DNA from: CADCWK01 sp964244115
Lineage (GTDB): Bacteria; Chloroflexota; Chloroflexia; Thermomicrobiales; UBA6265
NCBI GenBank assembly: GCA_964244115.1
Contig: CAXTHM010000021.1
Location: forward strand, 1 to 51,417
Length of the DNA stretch: 51,417 nt
Direction of reading: 5' to 3'
Positions 8,535-17,009 of the stretch are shown in pieces (position 1 is the first letter of the stretch; the number at the start of each line of letters is the position of its first letter). The position numbers were made by a program, and so were the translations under genes. Below the pieces are notes generated by a model that saw only the letters and a list, made by a program, of their open reading frames with translations, searched no databases and was not told the DNA's origin.

Positions 8535-9592
8535 CAGCGGCGGGTGACGGGTTCGGTCGCCGGCTCGGCGAGGCCGGCCCGGCCCTCGACCGGCACCGAC
8601 CCGGCCTCGATCGCTGCCCGGACGACGGCCATGGCATCGTCGCCACGGAGCCGGGCCTCGGGCGTGACGATGATCCGATGCCCGAGGACCGCCGGGGCGA
8701 GGCGCTGGACATCGTCCGGCTCGACCGACGACCGCCCGAGCATCGCCGCCCGGGCCTGCGCCGCCCGGAACAGCGCCAGCGACGCCCGCGGGCTGGCCCC
8801 GAGCAGCACCGACGGCTGGTCGCGCGTCGCCCGGACGATCCCGGTCAGGTAGTGGCGGACATCCTCGGCGACATGGACGGTTCGGGTAACGGCGACCGCC
8901 GCCCGCAGATCGGCCATCGTCGCCACGACCTGGAGATCGGCCATCGGCGTCCCGAGCTGGAACCGGCCGAGGATGTCGTCCTCCCCGGCGTGGTCCGGGT
9001 AGCCGACCGAGAGCCGCATCAGGAAGCGGTCGAGCTGCGCCTCCGGCAGCGGGAACGTCCCTTCGAGCTCGACCGGGTTCTGGGTGGCGAGGACGATGAA
9101 CGGCGTCGGGAGCGGCCGGGTCTCGCCCTCGATCGTGGCGGTCCGCTCCTCCATCGCCTCCAGGAGGGCCGACTGCGTCCGGGGCGTGGCGCGGTTGATC
9201 TCGTCGGCGAGGACGACGTTGGCGAAGATCGGTCCGGCCCGGAAGCGGAAGTCGCTCAGCTTCTGGTCGAAGAAGACGATCCCGCCGATGTCGCTGGGCA
9301 GGAGGTCCGGCGTGAACTGGATCCGGCGGAACTCGCCCCCGATCGACCGGGCCAGCGCCCGCGCCAGCGTCGTCTTGCCCGTCCCGGGGACGTCCTCCAG
9401 CAGGATGTGCCCCTCGGCCAGCAGCGTCACGATCGCGAGGTCGATGACCTCGCGCTTGCCGACCAGGACCCGCTCGACGTTGTCGGCCAGACGAGCGGCG
9501 AAGCGCTGGACATCGGCGACCGTGGCGATCGCGGGGTCGGTCGTGGAAGACGTCGGGACCGCCGGAGGGGAAGCCGAAGGCGTTATCGACAC
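8534..9592 (-). CDS. MoxR-family AAA ATPase
   Basis: A 352-residue AAA ATPase starting at GTG 9592. Walker A is VPGTGKTTLARAL near residue 70, Walker B is NVVLADEINRATPRTQSALLEAM, and IVLATQNPVELEGTFPLPEAQLDRF is the characteristic MoxR sensor-1/arginine region. The C-terminal helical lid is present (SPRASLALFRAAQARA). It is likely a hexameric chaperone working with the DUF58 protein encoded immediately downstream, with which it shares a one-base stop/start overlap. A threonine dehydratase gene lies 67 bases upstream on the same strand, separated by a small hairpin, so co-transcription is uncertain. Confidence 0.95.
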   Translation of the reverse strand: MSITPSASPPAVPTSSTTDPAIATVADVQRFAARLADNVERVLVGKREVIDLAIVTLLAEGHILLEDVPGTGKTTLARALARSIGGEFRRIQFTPDLLPSDIGGIVFFDQKLSDFRFRAGPIFANVVLADEINRATPRTQSALLEAMEERTATIEGETRPLPTPFIVLATQNPVELEGTFPLPEAQLDRFLMRLSVGYPDHAGEDDILGRFQLGTPMADLQVVATMADLRAAVAVTRTVHVAEDVRHYLTGIVRATRDQPSVLLGASPRASLALFRAAQARAAMLGRSSVEPDDVQRLAPAVLGHRIIVTPEARLRGDDAMAVVRAAIEAGSVPVEGRAGLAEPATEPVTRR

Positions 9593-9627
9593 GGGGCTAC
9601 CGATCCTGCTAGAGCGTCCGTCGGGCC

Positions 9628-9650
9628 GGCTGGCAGTCTAGCAGCCAGCC
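9628..9650 (-). terminator. Small hairpin between threonine dehydratase and moxR
   Basis: GGCTGGC (9628-9634) pairs with GCCAGCC (9644-9650) around a 9-base loop. The stem is short and has no T-tract, so it is at best a partial terminator. Confidence 0.35.
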
Positions 9651-9659
9651 CAGCCCCGG

Positions 9660-10733
9660 TCAGAGCAACCGCTTGAGCGTCGTCAGGTCGATGTTGCCGC
9701 CACTGAGGACGGCCGCGACGCGTGCACCCGCGGCGATCCCGGCCGAGCCGGCCAGGACCGCCGCCACCCCGGCGACGGCGGCCGGCTCGCAGACCAGCTT
9801 GGTCCGCTGCAGGACCAGCACGAGCGCCTCACGGATCTGCTCTTCCGTCACCAGCACGACGTCATCGACCAGCCGCCGGACGATCTGGAACGTCAGCGGC
9901 GCGGTCCGGGCGGCGGCCAGCCCGTCGGCCAGGGTCGCGATCCGGGGCAGCGGGACCGGCCCACCGGCGCGCAGTGCGGCGTAGACCGTCGGCGCCCCCT
10001 CCGGCTCGACGCCGATCACCCGGGTCTGCGGGCGGAGCGCCTTCGCGGCGACGGCGATCCCGGCCAGCAGCCCACCCCCGCCGGCCCCGGTGATGATGAC
10101 GTCCAGCTCGGGCTGGTCCTCGAACAGCTCCAGCCCGAGGGTCCCCTGCCCGGCGATCGTGGCATGGTCGGCGAACGGGTGAACGTAGTGGAGGCCATGC
10201 TCGACCCGGTAGGCGTCCATCCGGGCCTCGATCTCGGCCATCGATGGCGCGAACCGGACCTCGGCGCCGTAGCCGCGCATCGCCGCGACCTTGAGCGTCG
10301 GCGCGGTCTCCGGGCAGAAGACGACGCAGCGAGACCCGACCAGCGCGGCCGCCTGGGCGACGCCCTGGCCGTGGTTGCCGGCCGAGAAGGCGATGATGCC
10401 GCGGGCCCGCTGCTCCTCGGTGAGCTGCAGGACACTGTTCAGGGCGCCCCGGATCTTGAACGAACCGGTGCGCTGGAGGTTCTCCGCCTTGAGCCACAAC
10501 TCGGTCCCGGACATCCCGCCCAGCGTCTTCGAGGACAGCAGCGGCGTCCGGTGGATGTACGGCGCGATCCGCTCCCGGGCGGCCAGTAGGTCGTCGAGGG
10601 TCACGCTCAGCGGTGCGTCGTCGACGAGAGACGATGTCCGGTCAGCGCGCGCTCGCTCCACCCGGGTGGACGCCCTGCGGACATCAGTACTCCCGGGCAG
10701 TCGGGTGTCATGAGGAGTGGAGCCGTCGGACAT
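9660..10733 (-). CDS. ilvA: Threonine ammonia-lyase (PLP-dependent threonine dehydratase)
   Basis: A 357-residue protein. ATG 10733 is chosen over an upstream in-frame start because GGAGGAGG lies nine bases before it. About 40 low-complexity residues precede the catalytic region. Visible landmarks: IHRTPLLSSKTL, the PLP lysine motif GSFKIRGALN, SAGNHGQGVAQAA, and the glycine-rich phosphate loop ITGAGGGGLLAG. The protein ends SGGNIDLTTLKRLL with no ACT domain. It therefore resembles the short, single-domain catabolic (TdcB-like) or archaeal-type form, without the isoleucine-sensing regulatory domain of classical IlvA. The reaction is threonine to 2-oxobutyrate plus ammonia. The symbol is by family; a serine/threonine racemase-like activity cannot be excluded. 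Confidence 0.88.
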   Translation of the reverse strand: MSDGSTPHDTRLPGSTDVRRASTRVERARADRTSSLVDDAPLSVTLDDLLAARERIAPYIHRTPLLSSKTLGGMSGTELWLKAENLQRTGSFKIRGALNSVLQLTEEQRARGIIAFSAGNHGQGVAQAAALVGSRCVVFCPETAPTLKVAAMRGYGAEVRFAPSMAEIEARMDAYRVEHGLHYVHPFADHATIAGQGTLGLELFEDQPELDVIITGAGGGGLLAGIAVAAKALRPQTRVIGVEPEGAPTVYAALRAGGPVPLPRIATLADGLAAARTAPLTFQIVRRLVDDVVLVTEEQIREALVLVLQRTKLVCEPAAVAGVAAVLAGSAGIAAGARVAAVLSGGNIDLTTLKRLL

Positions 10734-10957
10734 GGGCTGCGACCTCCTCCACGGGCGACGAGGGACGATGAGCGTGCACCGGACGGCGTCCGAGGGTCGT
10801 CGGCCGGCAGCCGGACGGCTCCCGACCGCGATGCTGCCGGCGAGTATAAATGACCCCACGAGCTCGATCGTCCCCCCGACACGTCACGGCTACGGACAGA
10901 TGCGTTCTCCCACCGTCCGCCCGCCCGTTCCCATCACCGAGAAAGGCGCCCGGACCG

Positions 10958-11431
10958 ATGCGTCCCGCCACCCCGCCCGCTCCGATACGGCTGCCCGACA
11001 TCCCGGTGGGCAGTCCCATCCACCGGGTCGGCTTCACGCTGGACGAGATCGAGTCGATCGCGATCGAACTCGGGCAGCCCCTGGCGCTGGCACCGTTCCA
11101 GGTCCATGGGGAGTCTGTCTACCGGGTCATCGTCCCGCTCCTCGATGGCGCCGTCGTGCGCGGCGAACCGGTCGACGTCGATCCCGCCTATGCCGGCCCG
11201 GTCACCACGCTGACCCTGTGGCCGTCCCTCCGGCGGGTCGACGCGACGAATCCATGGGCGACCGTCGTCGCGACCGGCATCGTCGCGGTCGATCTCGTCC
11301 CGGGGGTCGAGGCGATCTTCCGGCACGCCGGCGGCAGCCTGACGGTGGCGCGGAACGGCCGGGTCATGGTCCGGACCGGGCTGGCCCCGACAGCGGGCGA
11401 CGGTTCCCGCGCCGGCGAGTCGTCGCGATGA
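10958..11431 (+). CDS. Protein of unknown function coupled to ABM-domain protein
   Basis: A 157-residue protein from ATG 10958. I do not recognise the family. It lacks a signal peptide or membrane helices. A central region with HRVGFTLDEIESIAIELGQP, a following beta-rich part (ESVYRVIVPLLDGAVVRGE) and VATGIVAVDLVPGVEAIFRH suggests a small alpha/beta fold. It is a probable real gene for two reasons: codon third positions are GC-rich throughout, and its TGA stop overlaps the ATG of the next gene in an ATGA junction, implying coupled translation. The region between this gene and the divergent threonine dehydratase carries a TATAAA-like sequence near 10850. Confidence 0.7.
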   Translation: MRPATPPAPIRLPDIPVGSPIHRVGFTLDEIESIAIELGQPLALAPFQVHGESVYRVIVPLLDGAVVRGEPVDVDPAYAGPVTTLTLWPSLRRVDATNPWATVVATGIVAVDLVPGVEAIFRHAGGSLTVARNGRVMVRTGLAPTAGDGSRAGESSR

Positions 11432-12090
11432 CCGCTCCGGACGGCGCCCCGACGGCCGCAGGTGGCGGCGCGATCGCCCACGGCAGCGAGATGACGGTCA
11501 GCCATGACTCGGACATCGCGACGATCGCGGACGCTCGGCCCGCGCCGTCGTCGGTGCCGCCGGTCACGGTGGTCATCACCTGGAACGTCGTGCCGGGCCG
11601 CGAGGCCGTCTTCGAGGAGTGGGCGCACGGGATCACCGAGGCCGGCCGGCGCTACCCCGGCCACCTCGGCTCGAACTGGTTCCGGCTCGGCCGCAACGCC
11701 AACCGCTACCGGACGGTGATCAAGTTCGCCGACGACGCGTCGCTGCGCGGCTGGATGAACTCCGAGGAGCGCCGCGACTGGCTCGGCCGGGTCGAAGGCT
11801 ACACGCGTCGGTCCGAGGAACATCTCACCGGGATGGAGACCTGGTTCACGCTGCCGGGCGCGGCCAGTCCAGTCCCACCCCGCTGGAAGATGTTCCTCGT
11901 CACCGTGGTCTGCTCGTACGCCGTCAGCCTGACGGTCAACCTCACGTTGCACGACATTCTCTACGCTGTCCCGCTGGCGGTCCGCGTGCTGATCTCGACG
12001 GTCATCCTCGTCGCCGCCCTGACCTGGCCGATCCTGCCGAACGTCACCCGGTTGTTGCGCCGCTTCCTCTACCCACGGGACGAGCTCTGA
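11428..12090 (+). CDS. Antibiotic-biosynthesis-monooxygenase-like domain fused to a membrane anchor
   Basis: A 220-residue protein starting at the ATG of an ATGA overlap with the upstream gene. After about 40 variable residues comes an ABM-type ferredoxin-like domain: VVITWNVVPGREAVFEEWAH, then PGHLGSNWFRL, YRTVIKFADDASLRGWMNSEERRDWL. The C-terminal 70 residues contain two strongly hydrophobic helices (WKMFLVTVVCSYAVSLTVNL and VRVLISTVILVAALTWPIL) and a basic tail RRFLYPRDEL. This matches the COG3224 group of ABM proteins with membrane tails. Function is not known; other ABM domains bind haem or act on quinone-like substrates. Coupling with the upstream unknown gene suggests a two-protein unit. 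Confidence 0.82.
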   Translation: MTAPDGAPTAAGGGAIAHGSEMTVSHDSDIATIADARPAPSSVPPVTVVITWNVVPGREAVFEEWAHGITEAGRRYPGHLGSNWFRLGRNANRYRTVIKFADDASLRGWMNSEERRDWLGRVEGYTRRSEEHLTGMETWFTLPGAASPVPPRWKMFLVTVVCSYAVSLTVNLTLHDILYAVPLAVRVLISTVILVAALTWPILPNVTRLLRRFLYPRDEL

Positions 12091-12123
12091 TCGCCTGCTG
12101 TTCGGCCGACGGAGTTCCGGCGC

Positions 12124-12148
12124 AGCCGGTGGCTCAAGCCGACCGGCT
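12124..12148. repeat. R4 hairpin repeat
   Basis: AGCCGGT (12124-12130) pairs with ACCGGCT (12142-12148) around GGCTCAAGCCG. A near-identical sequence, including the following CAGG-GTGAT, occurs at 40254-40285, marking a dispersed REP-like hairpin. Confidence 0.6.
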
Positions 12149-12190
12149 CAGGGGTGATTGGCCAAGACTCGGGGCGAGCTAGAACGTGGG

Positions 12191-12224
12191 ACCGCCGGCG
12201 GGAGACTGGCTCACCACCGGCGGT
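12191..12224. terminator. Hairpin between convergent ABM and LLM genes
   Basis: ACCGCCGG (12191-12198) and CCGGCGGT (12217-12224) form an 8-bp stem with an 18-base loop in the space between two converging genes. It could serve both strands. Confidence 0.45.
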
Positions 12225-12241
12225 GCGTCATGGACCGATCG

Positions 12242-13213
12242 TCAGGCCGGCTGCGCGGCGCCCCGCCAGGCGGGCAGCAGTTCGCGTTTGGCGAAGTCGA
12301 TGAAGCCGTCCTGATCCGGCCCGATCTGCAGGATGTAGAGGTGGGTGAAGCCGGCGTCGGCGAACTTCCGGATCTCGGCGTGATACCGCTCCGGGTCGGG
12401 GCCGCAGACGACCTGTTCCGCGATCGTGTCGGTGGTGACCAGTTGGGCAGCCTGCTCGAAGTAGCGCGGCAGGGCCAGTTCCTGCTTGAGCTGCCCCGGC
12501 AGGCCCGCGAAGCCCCACTGCTTGAGCGCCAGTTCCCTGGCGGCCTGCTCGTCCGGGCCGTAGCAGACGGCCATCTGGCCGTAGCGGGGTCCATTGCCGC
12601 CGTGCTGCTCGAAGACCTGGATGACGTCCGGCGTCGGGGAGGTGGTGTCGATACCGTCCCCGATCTCGGCCGCCATCGCGGCGGCCTCCGGACCGGCGGC
12701 CGCGACGATGATCTCGGGCAGCGTCTCCGGGATGGTGTAGATCCGGGCGTTCTCGACGGTGTAGAAGCGGCCGTGCTCGGTCGTGTTCTCGCCCCGCCAG
12801 AGCGTGCGGATCAGCGCGATCGCCTCGCGGAGCATGTCCTGCCGGACGGAGATCGGCGGCCAGTGCTGTCCCGTGATGTGCTCGTTCAGGTTCTCGCCCG
12901 AGCCGACGCCGAAGAAGAACCGTCCCTCGAACATGTCGGCGACGCTGGCGGTGGCCTGCGCGATGATCGCCGGGTGGGTCCGGATCGTCGGACAGGTCAC
13001 GCCGGTCCCGACCCGGATCGTGCTGGTCGCCTGGGCGAGGCCGCCGAGCGTGCTCCAGACGAACGGGGCCTGTCCCTGCGCGTCCAGCCACGGGTGGAAA
13101 TGGTCGGAGATCGAGAGGAACTCGAACCCGGCCGCCTCCGCACGCTGCCCGTTGGCGACCAGGGCGTTGGGGCGGTGCTGCTCGCTGGAGAGGGTGTAGC
13201 CAAGGTTGATCAT
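12242..13213 (-). CDS. LLM-class, probably F420-dependent, oxidoreductase
   Basis: A 323-residue TIM-barrel oxidoreductase. ATG 13213 gives MINLGYTLSSEQHRPNALVANG, the standard start of the family; AAGG lies upstream. Family marks: FLSISDHFHPWLDAQGQAPF, TIRVGTGVTCPT, GRFFFGVGSGENLNEHITG and the IIVAAAGPEAAAMAAEIGDG loop. This set resembles the TIGR03557 subgroup related to F420-dependent glucose-6-phosphate dehydrogenase. Substrate and cofactor are therefore inferred: F420 is likely but FMN cannot be excluded from sequence. The gene is monocistronic by position, converging on the ABM gene. Confidence 0.88.
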   Translation of the reverse strand: MINLGYTLSSEQHRPNALVANGQRAEAAGFEFLSISDHFHPWLDAQGQAPFVWSTLGGLAQATSTIRVGTGVTCPTIRTHPAIIAQATASVADMFEGRFFFGVGSGENLNEHITGQHWPPISVRQDMLREAIALIRTLWRGENTTEHGRFYTVENARIYTIPETLPEIIVAAAGPEAAAMAAEIGDGIDTTSPTPDVIQVFEQHGGNGPRYGQMAVCYGPDEQAARELALKQWGFAGLPGQLKQELALPRYFEQAAQLVTTDTIAEQVVCGPDPERYHAEIRKFADAGFTHLYILQIGPDQDGFIDFAKRELLPAWRGAAQPA

Positions 13214-13462
13214 CGTGGGGGGCCTTTCGGGATGAGCAGATGTCCGGGCCGGGTGCAGACCGTCCTGCCCCGTCGTCTGACGCCCCACTTCACATCCCGT
13301 GCCGTGCCGGTCTTCCTCATGCTCCATCCCGACTCCCATGTACACCCACCCGCTCCACACATGATCGCGGACCTCACGCCGACCGGGAGGTGGAGCTCCG
13401 CGATCGGCGATCACGAGCCCCGCTGTCCCATGCAGGGACGATCATGTCCTTCCATACCGCGG

Positions 13463-14062
13463 TCAACCGCGCTGGCGAGTGTCGCCGTCGGCCGCCGCGA
13501 ATCGTTCGATCGCAGCCTCGATCCGGGTCAGGCGGGCGAGGATCTCGGCGAGGTTGCGCTCATCGGCAGTCGGGTGGACCCCGTGCATCGTGATCGCGCC
13601 GTTCGGCTCGACCTCGGCCAGTTGGACCTCATCGATCGTATCGAAGTTCTGCCGCCGAACCAGTGAGATCAGTTCGCTCTCCGTGATCCGGAGGCGCTTC
13701 AGGGCCCGACGCTGGATCTGCCCGTCGACGATCAGCGTCGTCGGGTCGCCGGTCACGAGGCGATTGACCCGTGGGGCGCTGTAGAGGACCCGGGCGACGA
13801 GGGCGTTCACCGCCAACAGGACCCCGGCCCCGATCAGCCCGCCGGTGACGCTGTCGTCGTCGCCGATGATGGCGTTCTGGACGGCGTTGCTCAGGAGCAG
13901 CAGCAGGACGAAGTCGAAGGTCGTGAACTGCACCAGCTCCCGCTTGCCCGCCAGCCGGAGGACGACGAGCAGGAAGGCGTAGACCAGGATCGGCCGCACG
14001 ATCTTCTCGATCAACGGCAGGTGCAGGGCGAACAGGTCCGTGACGGTGGAGGCAATCTGCAT
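13463..14062 (-). CDS. DUF421 (YetF-like) membrane protein
   Basis: A 199-residue protein with three N-terminal membrane helices (PILVYAFLLVVLRLAGKREL, FDFVLLLLLSNAVQNAI, GLIGAGVLLAVNALVARVLY). The diagnostic RLAGKREL...TTFDFVLLLLLSN segment is followed by a soluble YetF/DUF421 domain (LIVDGQIQRRALKRLRITESELISLVRRQ, then EVEPNGAI). A helical, possibly coiled tail (LAEILARLTRIEAAIERF) ends the protein. The start ATG 14062 has GGGGAG upstream. Family function is not established; DUF421 proteins are linked to spore or envelope processes in Firmicutes. No operon partner is evident. Confidence 0.9.
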   Translation of the reverse strand: MQIASTVTDLFALHLPLIEKIVRPILVYAFLLVVLRLAGKRELVQFTTFDFVLLLLLSNAVQNAIIGDDDSVTGGLIGAGVLLAVNALVARVLYSAPRVNRLVTGDPTTLIVDGQIQRRALKRLRITESELISLVRRQNFDTIDEVQLAEVEPNGAITMHGVHPTADERNLAEILARLTRIEAAIERFAAADGDTRQRG

Positions 14063-14280
14063 GGCGACGCTCCCCGGCTTCAGCGATAGGGCGGGCCGCG
14101 CCGACGTGCGGCCACCCCAGGCATCGTCTCATGGCGGGGAGCAGTGCGCGGTGCGCCTCAGCAGTTGACGGTCCGCATCACGATCCGAGACAGCGGCCCG
14201 TCGGCCTATCAGAGCGATGTCGATTATACGACCAGACCGGAGATACTACCTTTTCGCAAATGTTGTTGAGATTTCCAGTA

Positions 14281-14295
14281 TCTGATAATATCAGA
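14281..14295. promoter_or_regulatory. Palindrome in an AT-rich patch upstream of the Tat-exported protein
   Basis: TCTGATAATATCAGA is a perfect 7-bp-arm palindrome with one central base, ending 23 bases before the ATG at 14319. It lies in the AT-richest part of this neighbourhood (about 14221-14310), where the promoter of the next gene would be expected. It has the shape of an operator; the regulator is unknown. Confidence 0.45.
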
Positions 14296-14318
14296 CAGGT
14301 TGTCGCCCTATCGCACCC

Positions 14319-15230
14319 ATGAACCACTCAGCGAAGGATCAGAAGATGGTGGACTCCTCGACGTTCGAACGCGTCACCCGTGCAGTTGGCGGTTCCCGCC
14401 GCTCCGTCGTCAGAGCGGGAGCCGCCGGCCTGGCGGCCAGTGCCCTTGGGTTGCGGGGAACCCACGGCCGGAGCCCGTCGGCCGCCGCCCAGGACGCCAC
14501 GGCCGCCGCGACACCCGGGGCCACGACCGAGGATGCCTCCTTCCTCTTCGTGCAGACGGCCTCGAGCGGGACCTTCACCGCGAATCCCAACGCAGGGGCC
14601 ACACCGGCCGCGGCTGGGACGCCCGCCGCGGGGCCTGGCGGCAATGCGCAGTACCTGCTGACCCTGTCCGGGCACCCCGGTGAGACGGTCTTCTTCTCGG
14701 ATCGCCCGGAGCGGGTCTTCGGGGAGGCCCCCACCGAGACCTTCCTGAGCAACCTCGGGTTCGGCTCCGGCAATCCTCCCAACGCGGCCATCAGCACCGA
14801 GACGGCTGATGGTCCGGACGATGTCCTGGTCGTCGAGCTGATCTCTCCGGAGTATGACCAGACGAGTGGGACGCTGACCTACGGTGTCAACATCCAGTCG
14901 GACTATGCGGGCCAAGGACTCGCCCATCTGAAGCGGCAGCAGGTGGACGACCAACTGGCGGAGACGCTGGGCCGGACGAGCCTGTTCATCGATGACTGTC
15001 CCGATACGATCGTCTACTGTGCCACGCCGGCTGAGGTGCTCGCCTGCGCCGCCGGTGGAGTTGTCCAGAACGTCGGCACGTGCTGGCAGTGGCTCTCGTT
15101 CTCCTGCGTCGTATGCCAGTCCGACTACCCCTACTGTGCCGACAACTACCCGAGTTGGTGTTCCGACAACGGCTGCATCCAGTTGTCGGTCTCCGACTGG
15201 TCGACCGACTGCGGACCCAGCGAGGGCTAG
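14319..15230 (+). CDS. Tat-exported cysteine-rich protein of unknown function
   Basis: A 303-residue protein. A twin-arginine signal is visible near residue 30 (GGSRRSVVRAGAAGLAASAL, processing near the Ala-rich segment after it). A Thr/Ala/Pro-rich linker follows, then a region with YLLTLSGHPGETVFFSDRPERVFGE that repeats in similar secreted proteins, then a compact tail. The last 80 residues hold ten cysteines (for example DDC, TIVYC, VLAC, GTCWQW, SFSCVVC, PYCAD, SWCSD, NGC, TDC), an even number that suggests disulfide-bonded knots formed after folding. Tat export of an already folded, disulfide-rich protein is plausible. I do not recognise a named family. It is convergent with CapA, separated by a strong hairpin. 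Confidence 0.8.
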   Translation: MNHSAKDQKMVDSSTFERVTRAVGGSRRSVVRAGAAGLAASALGLRGTHGRSPSAAAQDATAAATPGATTEDASFLFVQTASSGTFTANPNAGATPAAAGTPAAGPGGNAQYLLTLSGHPGETVFFSDRPERVFGEAPTETFLSNLGFGSGNPPNAAISTETADGPDDVLVVELISPEYDQTSGTLTYGVNIQSDYAGQGLAHLKRQQVDDQLAETLGRTSLFIDDCPDTIVYCATPAEVLACAAGGVVQNVGTCWQWLSFSCVVCQSDYPYCADNYPSWCSDNGCIQLSVSDWSTDCGPSEG

Positions 15231-15323
15231 CGTCTTGCTGGCCGGGATCGCCAGGTCGCTACGGGCTCTCGTCCCCGGGGCCCCGGTCCGTGCGGTCAGG
15301 TATCGTCCCGACCGGTCTCGAAC

Positions 15324-15355
15324 GCGATCCCGATGCCGCTGGGCATTGGGATCGC
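15324..15355. terminator. Bidirectional hairpin terminator
   Basis: A 14-bp stem (15324-15337 with 15342-15355, one G-U pair) and a GCTG tetraloop lie between the converging ends of the cysteine-rich protein gene and capA. This is a good shape for a shared terminator. Confidence 0.7.
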
Positions 15356-15425
15356 TCCGCCCACCAGCTCGGGACGATGCCGGACATGGCCAGTTCGGTC
15401 TCCGGGACGAACCGGCCGCCGGTCG

Positions 15426-17009
15426 CTACCGGGCGGCGAGGCGGTCGGTCGATCGCCAGAAGCGGTCCATGATCGCGGCCTGCTCGGCGGCGGCCATCGG
15501 CCGGGGCTGGCAGAAGTCCATGATCTCGACGCCGCCGAGCCGCAGCCCGACGAGCACCGGGCCGTCGAAGGTCAGGTCGAGGATGAACCCCTGCCGCGTA
15601 TCGACGCTGAACATCTGGTCGAAGATGAAGTTGCCCAGCGAGTAGACGATCGGCCGGCCGGCGTAGACCTCCATCCCCTGGATGATGTGCGGGTGGTTGG
15701 TGACCACGAGCGTCGCGCCGGCGTCGATCGCGCCCCGGGCGGCCTCCTGGAGCCACTCCGGCACGACCCACTGGAACTCGGCCCCGCCATGCAGGTACGG
15801 GATCACGATGTCGTACGCGGCGGCAGCGGCCTCGACGTCGGCGAGGAACTGGTCCAGACCGAACGGGTTCGTGCCCGGCGATGACGCATCGGCGCCCCAG
15901 ATCTGGGCGACGACGCCGAGCGGCCGGCTCTGCGCGATGTCGAGGTTGGCCGTGACGGCGTCATGGCCGAGGACCGCGATCGAGACGCCCCCGATCTCGG
16001 CCGTGAAGGCGGTCCGTGCCTCCGTCAGGTCATACCCCGCGCCGAAATACGGGAGCCCGGCGGCTGTCAGAGCGGCCATCGTATCCTCGAGGCCCTGGGT
16101 CCCCCAACCGGTCTCGTTGAAGCAGGAATGATTGTTCCCGAGCGTGACGGCGTCGATGCCGGCCAGCTTGAAGCCGTCGAGGAAGGCGCTGCCGGTGACG
16201 AAGTCGATCGTGTTCGGGTTGCGGTAGACCGGGTTCTCCAGGGAATCGGAGATGTTGCCCTCGAGGTTGGCGATCGTCAGGTCGAAGCTCGCGAGCCGGT
16301 CCGCGACCCGGCGGAACGGGTACTGGAAGTCCCCGTAGCGGTCCATCGTCAGATGGATGTTGCGGCCGGGGACGATGTCGCCGATCATCCCGACCCGGAA
16401 GATCGGGCCGTGGTCGCCCTCGGTCCGGTCCCGGAGTGCGTCATGGCCATCGACCGAGAGGACGTTGACCCGGAAGTCGACGGAAGCCAGCGGGACGGCC
16501 GCGACCCGCCCGACCGGCGCGTCGAGATCGACCAGTCCGGCGTCGAGCTGCTCGACCACGTCGTCGTAGCCATCCGCGCCGACCTCCCCGATCGCCTCGA
16601 CCGGCAGGTTGACCGGCGCGCCGACGGCGGCCCAGTCGGTCGTCGACCCATCGAGCAGGCCGGCCTGCTGCCCAGCGCCGATCCCGTCCAACGGCAGGCG
16701 GGGCGAGACGACGAGGACACGGTCCGCAGGGACAGTCTGCGCGGCCAGGGCCTGGGCGGGCTCCACGACGGTCGGCGTCGCGACCGGGACGGTGGTCGGC
16801 GGCGCCCCGACGGAGGTCTCCGGTACCTGTGTCGGCGGGATGGGGGTCGGCGCCGACCCGGAGCCGGACCCCCCACAGCCAGTCGCCAGCGCCGCCACAC
16901 CCAGTCCCGTCACGCCGCTGATCAGCCCGCGCCGGGACACCAGCCGGCGGGGCCAGGGTCGGATGATCCGGGAGGGGGCGATCGATCGGTCGGCGGGTCG
17001 GTAGGGCAC
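15426..17009 (-). CDS. CapA-family lipoprotein (poly-gamma-glutamate synthesis type)
   Basis: A 527-residue protein. GTG 17009 is chosen because AGGAGC lies just upstream. The N-terminus has a twin arginine (VSRRGLISG) and a hydrophobic stretch ending LATGC, a lipobox, so it is probably a Tat-exported lipoprotein. After a Pro/Thr linker comes an N-terminal domain of about 150 residues, then the CapA/metallophosphoesterase-like domain: GMIGDIVPGRNIH, FDLTIANLEGNISD, TLGNNHSCFNETGWGTQG, LHGGAEFQWV, TNHPHIIQGMEVYAGRPIVYSLGNFIFDQ. CapA proteins are linked to capsule polyglutamate export, but many homologues stand alone with unknown substrate. No capB/capC genes are nearby, so a polyglutamate role is doubtful. 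Confidence 0.87.
   Translation of the reverse strand: MPYRPADRSIAPSRIIRPWPRRLVSRRGLISGVTGLGVAALATGCGGSGSGSAPTPIPPTQVPETSVGAPPTTVPVATPTVVEPAQALAAQTVPADRVLVVSPRLPLDGIGAGQQAGLLDGSTTDWAAVGAPVNLPVEAIGEVGADGYDDVVEQLDAGLVDLDAPVGRVAAVPLASVDFRVNVLSVDGHDALRDRTEGDHGPIFRVGMIGDIVPGRNIHLTMDRYGDFQYPFRRVADRLASFDLTIANLEGNISDSLENPVYRNPNTIDFVTGSAFLDGFKLAGIDAVTLGNNHSCFNETGWGTQGLEDTMAALTAAGLPYFGAGYDLTEARTAFTAEIGGVSIAVLGHDAVTANLDIAQSRPLGVVAQIWGADASSPGTNPFGLDQFLADVEAAAAAYDIVIPYLHGGAEFQWVVPEWLQEAARGAIDAGATLVVTNHPHIIQGMEVYAGRPIVYSLGNFIFDQMFSVDTRQGFILDLTFDGPVLVGLRLGGVEIMDFCQPRPMAAAEQAAIMDRFWRSTDRLAAR

Noticed and set aside
7263..8852. 529-residue plus-strand frame over DUF58/MoxR
   Set aside because: Antisense shadow with Arg/Asp/Pro repeats typical of high-GC DNA; the opposite strand has two recognised, coupled genes.
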